DNA of 64,000 nt from Branchinecta lynchi (taxonomy: Eukaryota; Arthropoda; Branchiopoda; Anostraca; Branchinectidae). This document shows, in pieces, positions 54,386-64,000 of this stretch (its first letter is position 1; the number at the start of each line of letters is the position of its first letter). The translations under genes were made by a program, and so were the position numbers. The stretch spans positions 14,534,938-14,598,937 of the forward strand of contig JAKZAP010000014.1 in NCBI GenBank assembly GCA_023053575.1, given 5' to 3'. A model generated the notes under the pieces. That model had not been told where the DNA came from. It saw nothing but the letters and a program-made list of their open reading frames with translations, and made no database searches.

Positions 54386-56149
54386 AACAGAAATATCCTT
54401 GGCATCCATCATAACATTTAACACAATTGTGTGCAACAATGTGTTATCTGTCAATCTGACTGTGTAAGTAAGTAAGTAAATTTTTTATAACCCTGCCATT
54501 TTGAAAAAGCGGAGTAAATGAAAGAAAATAAATAAAACACACAGAAAAGACACTTAATTTTTAATTTTCGGCCAGGAAGCAGTGGATAACGTCGTACTCT
54601 GGTTGGGCCCTGATGTCCATGATTTTTTATAGCGGCGAGTGAAGATCTAAAAGGGTAGCACTTGCATCTTGAATTTTGAACTTCTCCGTCAATGTATGGT
54701 TATGACATAATTTCGACAAGTTGAGCAGGTGTAGTTATATGATACATGGCATATCCAATGAACATTCATTTCACCATTATGCAGTACATCCGCAGTATAG
54801 TAGTATAGTTTTGCAGTACAGTGCAGCAAAGGACCAAATAATTTGTGCAATAGAGCCTACTGTGTCACAAGTTACTGTACTCCACGTGTGTATTACAAAA
54901 TAAGGACCAGTATGAACATGGTTTGCTTTTTTTAATCTCTTTTCTCCTATTTCGGCATTGCCTGTGGATAGAGATGAGTCTGTATAAGACCAGTTTTGGT
55001 AGCTAACCATATTCCGAGGATGTTTTGATTAGATGAAGATCGTTATGGGTGCATCGCCAGAATTTGTTCTGATCAAAAGATGCTAAAGGTTTAGAACACC
55101 GACGTAAGAAGGTTATTTTTATTCCGGGAAAGCTTTCGAGGGAACAAAGCACATTGTGGACGCGGCTGGAAACATATTTTGGGATTTGCTTTCCATAAGT
55201 ACGACGTGTCCTTTAAGGTATATTTCCCAAGCCTTGAAAATCGTCTTTCGTTGGCAAGTGCGATTTAAGATAGCCTAAGAAACGAACAGTCACCAGTTGA
55301 TTAGCGCACACAGAGCACTTTCTCTATGTTTGTCCCGGGTTTTCTCGTCATTTTTTTTTGTAAAGTAATTTATTTTTTATTTTTTGGGATTTACTGTGGC
55401 CGTCAAAACTTTAGCGTAAATAAATTTACTTAGTTCCGCCAAGTATATCATTTGGGATGTTTTCCCAGTGACGTGCGATAATGATTTAAATTAATTAGTA
55501 ACATTTACTTTATAAAGAGTTTGAACTGATGAGTAGCGTACTACTATGTTTCATATCTCTTTAAGAAGGTAGGCCAATTATTTTTCATTTATGACCCCCG
55601 TATTTCATTATTCATGTTTGTAATTAGTGAAATCCGTAATAAAAGAGCCAGTACATGAACTTGAGTTGTCTAAAAGTTGCTTTATACCCCAATCTTGACG
55701 TCATTATTGTGTTGCGTGTGAATTTTGTATGAATGACCTGACAAAAAATGTAGTATCTAATGTTTCTTTTGCATGTTCTCGTTTAGTTGATTATAAAGTA
55801 CATTTCATTATTGTAATCTAAATTTTTTCCATCACTTGATTTTCACGCGGATGTCCGGTAATCAAAATTAGGTTTGATGGGAGCTTGAGCTGATTCAGTA
55901 TTTGGTCAGTTTGTCAAGGCTTGATAAATTATTGTTTGGGCAGCGTGATTGGACACGTTTATTTGATGCTTCGATCAGGTTTTTCTGGCCGGATTTTCGA
56001 CACTTTCATTGTGAAGTTGGACAGATCTCAACTTTTGAAGATCTTAACTTGACCTGATGAAGATCAACTTTTGAAGAATTGAATTGAACTTTTCTGTATG
56101 GAAGTGGTGTCAGGAATTCGAGTTCACGAGCACCGAGCCCTGATCGTCT
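54386..56149. other. Intronic sequence without recognised features
   Basis: A GTAAGTAAGTAAGTAA run near 54465 may mark an old retroposon tail. CGACGTGTCCTTTAA at 55202-55216 resembles a right end of the TTAA-type elements. No exon found. Confidence 0.45.
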
Positions 56150-56157
56150 GTCTGAAT

Positions 56158-56361
56158 CCAGGGTTGGTCACCAAGAACCAGGGTGTACGAGTTACTCAGG
56201 GTTACTTTTGGTTACATTGAATTACTTTGGGTTACATGGGGATTTGGGAATACATTCATTCATTCATAACTTACATTGCATTTTGTGACATTGGGTTACT
56301 TTGGGATACTTTTGGGTTACTTTCCAGGGTGTACGAAGTTACTTTTGGTGACCAACCCTGG
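56158..56361. mobile_element. hAT-type MITE with perfect 8-bp duplication
   Basis: Ends CCAGGGTTGGTCACCAA and TTGGTGACCAACCCTGG are perfect inverted repeats. GTCTGAAT lies at 56150-56157 and 56362-56369. The interior has GGGTTACTTT motifs in a partly palindromic arrangement. Confidence 0.92.
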
Positions 56362-56384
56362 GTCTGAATCATGATTCTCGTCTG

Positions 56385-57304
56385 CAAGCACGATAACTCT
56401 CGAAGGGAATGAAATATTTTGGTGAAACTTGGTGTGAGGATTCTTTGGGTCATCGGACAGGTCAAGTTCGTAGATGGGATTTGTAGCCGTACAATTAGGG
56501 GTGGGGGATGGGCTACAGTTAAGGGGCAAATAAAATGTTTTGAAACAGCGAATATGATAGTCGATTATGGGGTAAGAAGACATGCAAACGCGATGATGAA
56601 AACCATTTTCTCGCCGGACAAATAGTTCGTCCGGAATTCGGCAAAAGCTGGAAAGTTTGTTAAAAGTAAAATTTGTATTTGATGTTGATTAGATGTTCGG
56701 TTTAGGGGTAAGAAGACTTGTTGAACACCTTGACTGAAAATCATTTTCTACCTTGACAAGTAGTTCGTCCGGAATCCGGCCAAAACCGGAAAATTTGTTA
56801 AAAGTAAAAGTTTTATTTGTAGTTGATTAGAAATCCGATTTAGGGGTAAGAAGCGATGCTGAATCCGTATATGACAATATTTTTTTTTACCCGGACATAT
56901 AGTTCGCCTGGAATCCGGATGGAACTGGAAAATGTCTTAGAAGTTAAATTTTTATTTGAAGTTGATTAGATGTTCGATATTGGGGAAAGAAGATACGCTG
57001 AGTTCGTTTCGTCGCTTTCTTTTTTCACCGCACAAGTAGTTCCGGAATTCAGTCGAACCGGAAAATTGGCAGAAGTAAGGCAGGAAGTTTTCGTCAAAAT
57101 AGATATGACTTATATAACATACATGCTTAATCCATATCTGAACTTGATTTTCACAGATAATTAGCTACTTGACCTTAATCTGTTTCTGAATGTTGATATT
57201 AAAAATTTTCAAGTAGTCTGATGACTGGACCTGGCGAAGACAAGACCCAATTGTCTAGATCAAATATTTGAGTTTGGGGATCCCATCGAAACTTTTGGTC
57301 TTGT
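56385..57304 (-). repeat. Family B element, minus orientation
   Basis: Complete from head at 57304 to the AGTTATCGTGCTTGC block at 56385. The (GACGGACA)n tail is cut where the hAT-type MITE lies. Confidence 0.85.
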
Positions 57305-57305
57305 T

Positions 57306-57696
57306 CCTTCCTCCCTAAATCGAATATCTAATCAACTTCAAATAAAACTTTTACTTTTAACAAACTTTCCGGTTTTGACCGGATTCCGGGCGAACTACTC
57401 GTCCGATGACAAAATAGTTTTCACCATCGTGCTCAGAATGTCTTCTTACCCCATAATCGACGATCACATTAGCTGTTTCAAAATATTTTGTTTGCCCCTT
57501 AATTTGAACCCCCTCCCCCACCCCTAAATCTAGGGCTACAAAGCCCATCTACGAACTTGACTGGTCCGAGACCCAAAGGATCCTCACACCAAGTTTCATC
57601 AAAATATCTCATTCCCTTCGAGAGTTATCGTGCTTACAGACGGACGGACAGACGGACAACTTTTGCGATGTCACTTACGTTTTGGGATCCCAAAAA
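57306..57696 (+). repeat. Family B element, 3' half, plus orientation
   Basis: Starts inside a unit (CCTAAATCGAATATCTAATC) and continues through one complete unit and the full tail to GGGATCCC. It is joined head to head with the previous copy. Confidence 0.85.
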
Positions 57697-57799
57697 TTAA
57701 CATCACCCGAGCTGGTACGAAGTGCTTCAGCCGACGTATGATTCCAAGGCCTCTTGCAACGTTTGATGCCACAGCATCACTGTGACATTTCCAAGACAT

Positions 57800-58680
57800 G
57801 TTCCAATCTAGGTAAAAACCGATACCTCACCAAATCAACCTGTTCAAGAGACTTACCAGATAATAGTATTCGCCCACCCGAGATCTACGGGTGTGCCAAT
57901 TCGACTAAAAACCATAAAGTTTGTCATTTTTACATTGACTGCCAACATACTCAAGGTTGTAAACACATTTAAATCATTTAAGACTATATGTACTTTATTT
58001 ATCAAATCATCCACAGGAACACCACAAAAAGAAATCGCCGTGTCATCTGCGAAAGATGTAAGAGACGAATCACGAAGGTAAAATCTCATAGTATCTACAT
58101 AAACCAAATATAAAAAAGGACCTAAAACAGAGCCTTGTGGGACACCAGAATTCACAAGATGTGGACTGGAAGTTACACTATCAATTACAATCTTTATTGA
58201 CCTTCCCTTTAAAAAAGACTCAAACCAATTTAAAAATCCCCTGTAACCCCTAAAAATTCTAATCTTCTCAATAAAATACTAAGATCAACTGTATCAATGC
58301 CTTTTTGAAGTCAATAAAAACAGTGAGATGTATTTTTCCACTTTCAAGACACTGACTCACAAAATCACACAGATATTGCACTGAACGTGCAGTTGAGTGG
58401 CCTTTGCGGAAACCAAACTGAGTGCCGCTTAAGAGACCATGTTGTGTTAGGTACTGGTAAAGCCGTCGATGAACTACTTCAAGTATTTTCGAGAAAAGAG
58501 GAAGGATGGAGATTGGCCTCCAGTTCCCGACATCTGATATTGAACCACCTTTGTGCAGGGTAATACCTTGGCTGTCTTGAGACCTTCAGGAAAGATTCCA
58601 GTCTCTAAGTGACTCCTGTAGAGAGCTATTACCACCACGAGGTTCGATACTACAAACGTGGGAACCGCCTGCACCTTTAT
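57800..58680 (-). pseudogene. Non-LTR retrotransposon reverse transcriptase, decayed
   Basis: The minus-strand translation, with frameshifts, gives YQYLTQHGLL and FGFRKGHSTARSVQYL near 58410-58460, KIHLTVFIDFKKA near 58320, NWFESFLKGRSIKI near 58210, NSGVPQGSVLGP near 58130 and the catalytic SFADDTAISF near 58050. Breaks near 58300 and 58550 destroy the frame. It differs clearly from the element at 31822, so a second or third LINE lineage is present. Confidence 0.85.
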
Positions 58681-59715
58681 TCCAGGCTATTTCTAGGAGC
58701 TTTACAAGAAGGTACTTCTACTTTTTAGTCGTCCAGTGGCTTTGGAACTGATTAACATCGACCTTTTGCATAACTTAGCTCCTTGGTCCTGTCGGTTTTA
58801 ATAAGCATAAAATTGGGTTTCCGTCTCATGTAAACGTTTCCAGTCATGCATCTCTTGATTTTTTCCTCCTGTCCATTCTGGCAGTTAATTAATACACCAC
58901 TATTGTTCTTACTCGCAAATCGATTCGAGTCGTTCTGACATTTTGAACTCGGCCTACTTGCACAGGTCAGTGAAGTGATTGGGTGCCCTTTGAACCCATC
59001 AGCTCTTGGATGAGTTGACCCCCCAAGCTTTTGAAATGTCTTCATTTTCTGGGAACGTTACAGGGGCAAAGGTCTTGAGGAGGGTAAAAGTGGTGGGGTG
59101 ACGTAGTCTGCGAGGGGCTGGTTACTTGCTGGTGGATCTTAGTGTACGAGGTTCCATAACTCCGGCAATCGTCAATAACTTTTTGTGTAGGCTACACCAC
59201 TTTGGGTACAGGAAATGGAGTAAACTTGTGTTACTCGGGACGATTATTTCGATAAAGGGCAAAATGAAGCCCAGTAGCGTACACTTTCTCGAATGTCCTT
59301 AGAACAGCATCAAAGCGTCACTGCCCTAACGTCCAAACCTCTACTACCGTTTACGAAAGCATTAAGTGAGAAAACATCGATAACAAACGACTCTTCACAA
59401 TTCAGTTTTATTCGTTGGCCGTTTTTTTTCCGCTTGTAAAGCCCGATTCTCTCCAGATTTCTTCAGAAAGACGTCAACGATTTTCGTTCTATCACATGGC
59501 TTTTCCACGACTTTCTCATTTTCCTTGCCAGAGCTTTTAGATATATATATATACAATCTGGACTGTAAATTAAATAAAAAGTATGCACCGTCCATATTTT
59601 TTGTTCTGTCATGCAATTCACATGCAATTTCTCCCACATTTTTCTTATTTTTCGGCCGGATTTAAATCGGGACACTAATAACTAGCCTCAAAGTTTCGAT
59701 CTGTCGAGAATCCAT
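58681..59715. other. Intronic sequence without recognised features
   Basis: A minus frame at 58752-59045 may be more of the same decayed LINE, but has no diagnostic motif. Confidence 0.4.
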
Positions 59716-59723
59716 GTTAGATG

Positions 59724-59857
59724 CGAGGGGTTGCTCACTCGCTGGACACCACTGTACACCCTCCCTGGGCACCGGCTGTGCACCACTCTGCACCGGCTGG
59801 GGACACCTGGGCATCAGGCACCACTGTACAACCATTTTGGGAGTGAGCAACCCCTCG
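59724..59857. mobile_element. hAT-type MITE, 134 bp, perfect 8-bp duplication
   Basis: Perfect 17-bp inverted repeats CGAGGGGTTGCTCACTC / GAGTGAGCAACCCCTCG. Flanks GTTAGATG lie at 59716-59723 and 59858-59865. The interior has CACCGGCTG/CACCACTGTACA duplications. Confidence 0.93.
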
Positions 59858-60069
59858 GTTAGATGGTCCGAAATATTGCCGCATCATTTCTGCGATGACA
59901 TCATCTGTATGCACAAACAACATTTAGCGTGTGATCTCCACTTGCGATTACTGAAGTCCCGTTCACAGCATGGCTTCAGTCTTGGTCTTAGTGCGCATTC
60001 ACAGTACCGATTACTAATTAAAAAAAATAGAGTTCAAAAGCTAGTGCATTTCACTAACGCGCAGCGTTC

Positions 60070-60468
60070 ACAAGTAGAGGAAAACTTGAAAAGAATCCGG
60101 TCTTGGTAACAAGATTATGTTTACACACAAAGGGAAAAAAACTGTTTCCTCAAATCAGAAAATCTGACAAAAATAAATTCACTAGCCAACAAAAATGTCA
60201 TGATAGCATTTTTAACTTCAGTACTGATGAGTTCTGCTCTCAAAAGCTAGCTAAACTTTTTTTAGTCTTTTTTTTTTTTTTTTTTTTTTTTACCAGTGCC
60301 GTCGACGAAATTCCTTTCAAGTAGATCGGAATTCCTTTCATCGCGAAAGGAATTCTCGCCCGCTAGACTTTTTTTCTAGTCGTCTTCACGCACGGAATCC
60401 TGTCAAGTCGACCGGAAATCCTTTCTTCGCGACGGGATTTCTTGTCCGTGTAAACGCTACATAAGACT
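60070..60468 (+). repeat. Family M repeat, copy 2
   Basis: Matches 48229-48605, with a T-run of 27 bases near 60262 replacing a shorter run in copy 1. Confidence 0.78.
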
Positions 60469-60669
60469 AAGGCTAGACTGAGATCAGGACTGAGTCCTGG
60501 CCACACGGCTACATCTGTACATCTGAAATCGGATTTTGTTTGCTCGTATCTTTAAATGGGCTGTAAATAGGGCTTTAAGTCTCACAGGACTCACAAACGA
60601 TTTGTTCTCCATTTGTGTTTGTTCTTGACAAGTTTCTGAGATGTTATTATCTGAACTAGTGTTGATTAT

Positions 60670-60926
60670 ATTTGACGGTGCAACGGATGAGTCAGCTACA
60701 TTTTATTAGAGCTATATTTCGGCCCTTCAAGGGTCCTCTTCAGGCTCAAGCCGCTCAAGCTGGAAAATGAACTTGTGGAAGAACAATTAAAGATTCTTCC
60801 TTAAATATCTGATTTATATGAGCTCTGATCTTTATCTGGTTGAATATAGCTCCAATAAAATGAAGCTGACTTATCCGTTTTGCATCGTCAAATCTGATTC
60901 GCAGTCAGCTTGGGCTAAAGGAATAT
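60670..60926. mobile_element. Family S element between 14-bp direct repeats
   Basis: Inner inverted repeats: TTTGACGGTGCAACGGATGA and its partner ending TGCATCGTCAAA, about 45 bp. The whole unit lies between identical 14-mers CTAGTGTTGATTAT at 60656-60669 and 60927-60940. Confidence 0.72.
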
Positions 60927-61219
60927 CTAGTGTTGATTATTTTTTGTCATAATATTTGAAAGCGGTGTAAATATTTTCTCAGTGTAGGTTTCTTGCGTTT
61001 TCTCCATTACTGTTGTTGCCAGTAATGTTCTTTTTTCTTTTCCTTTCTTTCTTTGTTCTTTTTCTTCTTCTATATTTAACTACTCCGTCTTTTTGTTCAT
61101 TTGTGCACTGTAAATGTGAACGATAACCACAAAATTGGCTTGACCGTTGTACTGGTTTTGAGAATAAATTGAATTGTATAGATGATCTGCTTTTAGTTTA
61201 TGATTGTTATCTCTTTCAG

Positions 61220-61437
61220 GTCAGGGTCCCGTCCTGCTGTCCCCTGGAATTCACAGCTTTCCCTTCAAGTTGGGGCTTCCCCTCGGACTGCCCTCAACTT
61301 TCTTGGGTAAGCACGGATGGGTCCAGTATTACTGCAAAGCTGCGTTCAGAGAGCCGAATGGATTACTGCACAAGAACCAACAGGTGTTTATTGTGATGAA
61401 TCCGATTGACTTGAACTTAGAACCTCCCATTCTGGCG
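61220..61437 (+). CDS. Arrestin domain-containing protein, N-domain exon
   Basis: Acceptor TCTTTCAG|G at 61219/61220 and donor GCG|GTAAGT at 61438. Two bases complete a split codon, so its entry phase fits the phase-1 exit of the exon at 39418, and 72 codons follow. The translation carries the hallmark arrestin N-domain strands: LLSPGIHSFPFKLGLPLGLP, then STFLGKHGWVQYYCKAA, then HKNQQVFIVMNPIDLNLE. In alpha-arrestins this region corresponds roughly to residues 90-165. About 55-75 residues expected between FLTGRVLVELED and LLSPGIHSFPF are absent, so one or more exons must lie in the 21.6-kb gap or be missing from this copy. The exon has no stops or frameshifts. The C-domain exons should lie beyond the window. 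Confidence 0.95.
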
Positions 61438-61899
61438 GTAAGTTCCCTTTTACTATATAATGTTACTATTTATTTGGTTAGCTGCTGCGTCATCGCCGGG
61501 TTTCTTTTTATTTAAAGACCAAAGGGCACAGTCAGTGATTCTTCTTCTACTTCACTAAGGGCTGGAATTGTTCAAAACCCGCCAGAACTCGGGATAATAG
61601 TTGGGTTTTTGCAGATATCATGGTATCTGATAATATGTCCTAAAATCGTTTTTGAAGTTACCATGGTATCTGACTTCACGGTCGTTTTTGCAGGTACTGA
61701 GTATCTTGCCAGTTACGGTGAACTGATCGTAGTATATGAAAAAGTCGTCTCACTTACATAAGCACCAACACAAGAGCCCAGGATTATTTAGATGTTTTTT
61801 CTTTTTTTTTATTAGTTGTTTGTACAAAACTATGTGATTTGTAGTTTATTTTAGTTGTTTAGTTTTTTTTAGTAAATTCATTCATATGAGTGGACTTAC
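61438..61899. other. Arrestin intron, no recognised feature
   Basis: Begins with GTAAGT. It has T-rich stretches near 61795-61880 and a short imperfect repeat CATGGTATCTGA at 61618 and 61663. Confidence 0.5.
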
Positions 61900-62111
61900 T
61901 TCTTCTGGAGAACTTCTAAAAGCTTGAAGGACGTTTGACTGGCTGGATTTCCATACTTTTCGCCAGCTCTGGCCAGGAAAGCTGAAATAACCTCAGTCTC
62001 TTCGTACGGAACTGACATAAGAGTGCTCAGAGCTTTCAGGAAGTCCACTGCGGTCGTCTGTACGACGCAGCCGATTTGGGTCAAGATTTGTCCGACACAG
62101 TGTTGAATACC
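61900..62111 (-). CDS. Possible coding exon, unknown protein
   Basis: On the minus strand an acceptor-like CATATAG precedes 62111 and a consensus donor GTAAGT follows 61900. The 212-nt interval has one open frame of 70 codons plus 2 bases. The translation is protein-like and probably helical (QILTQIGCVVQTTAVDFLKA, then EVISAFLARAGEKYGNPASQ). I do not recognise the family. It lies antisense within the arrestin transcription unit. No partner exon found. Confidence 0.45.
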
Positions 62112-63106
62112 CTATATGACGAAGTCCAAAACACGCCAATGATCCTCAGGAAGAACGAGTAAACATCTCACTAACGACTCAACCCCAACAACTCAAATCA
62201 TGTGTCAACCAATCACGGCGATCTTTGGGAGCAGATGTGATAGCGCTTCCGGCTCTTCCGCTAGGTACCCGGCGATTTTTGCATCGGCAAGGAGAGTTAG
62301 TCATCAAGAGTGGAGCGACGGGTTCTCAACTACACAGTGGTGTTATAAGTTCTTCATACAACTTTAGATTAGGAACTTCAGACCGCTTAGAAAAGATGCA
62401 CATGGTCGTGTCCAAGAATTTCTTTTTTTTTGGGGGGGGGGGGAGGTGAGCCTTGATATGAAATCTCCTCGCGTCAGCTTCAGCCAATGCAGAAAAGCGA
62501 CCGTTAAAACCACCTCCGCAATTAGTTTTAACTTTTGCAAGGACGGGGTGTCCACCACTGTCTTATTATGTCCTTCAGATGTCCTGCTGATTGCAAACGT
62601 CGTTAAAGGTGTGGGACAAGAGTTTACCTAACTCGTATCTGACCATAGTGACAAGTAGCTCTTCCTCAATGGTCGTCACAACGTGACTTACGACTTTGTT
62701 CTCCACACCTATTAGTGACTTACAGGCTTGTCGAGCTTGACCCCGACGATGACCGTCTTGCTTTATTGGTATCTCCCAAGTGCGGAATTGGTCATGACTT
62801 GACGAAAACTCATCTTCCGCATTTTTGTGCCAGACTGCAGTTGTTCAAGAGACGTGTTATTGCATACAAGATGATAAAGGGAATGATCTTTTTCTTAATG
62901 GCCGTCTTCATCGTTAAAGAGGAACTCAATTAGTGCGCGGTTTCTGCTTATAACCGAAAGCCGGCGGCAAAGTAGGGCATGAGTCGTTCGAAAGGGTGTA
63001 ATTGGTTGAACAAAAAGGCACATATGTATTCGCAGTACGGTACTCACTCCTATCAGCTGGAAATGGTTTCTATTCCATTTTTCCGCCACATCAGTTGAAT
63101 TCTTAA
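62112..63106. other. No confident feature
   Basis: Several short frames of coding-like composition (62715-62933 plus; 62364-62558 minus) but no splice-bounded exon or family motif. A G-run lies near 62432. Confidence 0.4.
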
Positions 63107-63842
63107 AGGACACCTCGCACTAAATAGTGTTTCAGCTAAGATGTTCTGAGACAGTTGATTGCTCTAAAACCAAGAACGAATAATCCAATAGAACCTCCGT
63201 CTTTGGTCCCATGAGCGACTATGGATACCCCGACAAAACTAAGGTGACTCCTGAGCTAGAGGTACTTGCTCGAGCTTTGAGTTGATACGCATTTACTCCC
63301 TCCTTCGCCGCTGCGCGTAGCAGAGGAAACAGCGCGGGGGGCGCGCTAGCTCGCTCTGCAGCTCGTCGCACGTGACGTTTACTTTGAAAATTTCTTCTCC
63401 GAGGCTTTATTGATAGAGCTGTTTGTAGAGGTAACGAACTACAATGTCCCGCTTAGCACCTAGCCTCCGCTCGTTTGCATCGGGAAGGCTATAGGGATCC
63501 ACGTGGTCCACATGGTCTTTTGCTTGTTCTTGCTGAAACTTAGCTATGCTGACAGAAAATTACACAATGCACCGGCTATTTCCAGCCTCTTTCCATGTCC
63601 GTTGCCTTGGATGACAGGCTTGGCAAAATTTGCCTAACCAGTCTTCTGACCAATAAGCTTTTCTGAAACAATGATCGAGAGCCTAATGTGTCAAATTAAG
63701 AAAAGTAACTTGGCAAGCCCGACAATCAGTGTAATACTAGTAGAGGAGATAGGATATGTTTATGAAGTGTAGATTCTCGGGAACGAGAATAGATGGACAT
63801 ACTACTCAACTAGAATGAATGATTGATTGATAAGTACGACCT
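63107..63842. mobile_element. Family Q element, copy 2
   Basis: Left end TTAA (63103-63106) then AGGACACCTCGCACTAAATA. The interior shares AGCTTTTCTGAAACAATGAT-type and AGAGGAGATAGGATA with 46889-47840. A CpG-rich stretch (63305-63380) has no counterpart in copy 1. The right end is replaced by a family B element. Confidence 0.65.
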
Positions 63843-63847
63843 CGTTA

Positions 63848-64000
63848 TTGGGATCCCAAATCGTAAGTGTAGGGATACCTATGACATCGCAAGAGTTGTC
63901 CGTCCGTCCACCCGTCCGTCCGTCCGTCTGTAAGCACGATAACTCTCGAATGGAATAAGATATTTTGATGAAACTTGGTGTGAGGATTGTTTGGGTCAAG
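63848..64000 (-). repeat. Family B element, cut by the window end
   Basis: Minus-orientation tail: TTGGGATCCCAAATCGTAAG, (GTCCGTCC)n, then AGCACGATAACTCTCGAATG and the AAACTTGGTGTGAGGAT block. The element continues past 64000. Confidence 0.85.

Noticed and set aside
63305..63380. CpG-rich stretch as a promoter or CpG island
   Set aside because: Only about 80 bp, inside a family Q element, with no adjacent first exon.

Overview
This window is a piece of a repeat-rich animal nuclear genome, not bacterial. Two pieces of one arrestin-domain gene lie about 21.6 kb apart. Both have consensus GT/AG splice sites and compatible intron phase. Almost everything else is transposable-element sequence: non-LTR retrotransposons, a tRNA-derived SINE, many short non-autonomous DNA elements and two very abundant minisatellite-bearing repeat families. 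There are no operons, no ribosome binding sites and no CRISPR array. I cannot name the species. The wording of the arrestin fragment suggests an invertebrate, possibly a protostome, but that is inference.

Layout. From 1 to about 16 kb the window is mostly family B (head with an AACAAGACC hairpin, core of ~137-bp units, (GACGGACA)n tract, end at TTTTGGGATCCCAAAA) and family A (head hairpin GAGCT-NNN-AGCTC, core rich in C-runs, (GACGGACA)n tract, 3' hairpin of TATGGCACTTG). Short DNA elements sit between and inside them, including a hAT-type MITE with perfect 8-bp duplications at 6943-7166 and a TTAA-flanked element at 11402-11841. From 16.6 to 29 kb there are older, more decayed repeats, a reverse-transcriptase fragment (23.06-23.64 kb) and two short coding-like relics. 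From 29.4 to 34.3 kb three well-preserved elements lie side by side: a complete family A element, a 1.16-kb foldback element made of tandem sub-repeats in two inverted arms, and a 5'-truncated non-LTR retrotransposon with a long intact reverse-transcriptase frame. From 35 to 39.4 kb there are several medium-copy repeats, one of them a 357-bp palindromic element nested in a GC-rich repeat.

The host gene starts at 39418 (first coding exon 39418-39592) and continues at 61220-61437. The intervening sequence is full of nested insertions (families B, C, D, H, I, J, K, M, N, Q, S, T, W). The exon or exons coding for the middle of the arrestin N-domain were not found, and the gene runs out of the window on the right. 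Two coding-like segments on the minus strand (52.4-53.0 kb, split by a family C insertion, and 61900-62111) may be exons of other genes.

Repeat family letters (A-Z) are my own labels for this window. They were assigned by reading copies against each other, and no database was consulted. Boundaries are good to a few bases where target duplications are given and to tens of bases elsewhere.
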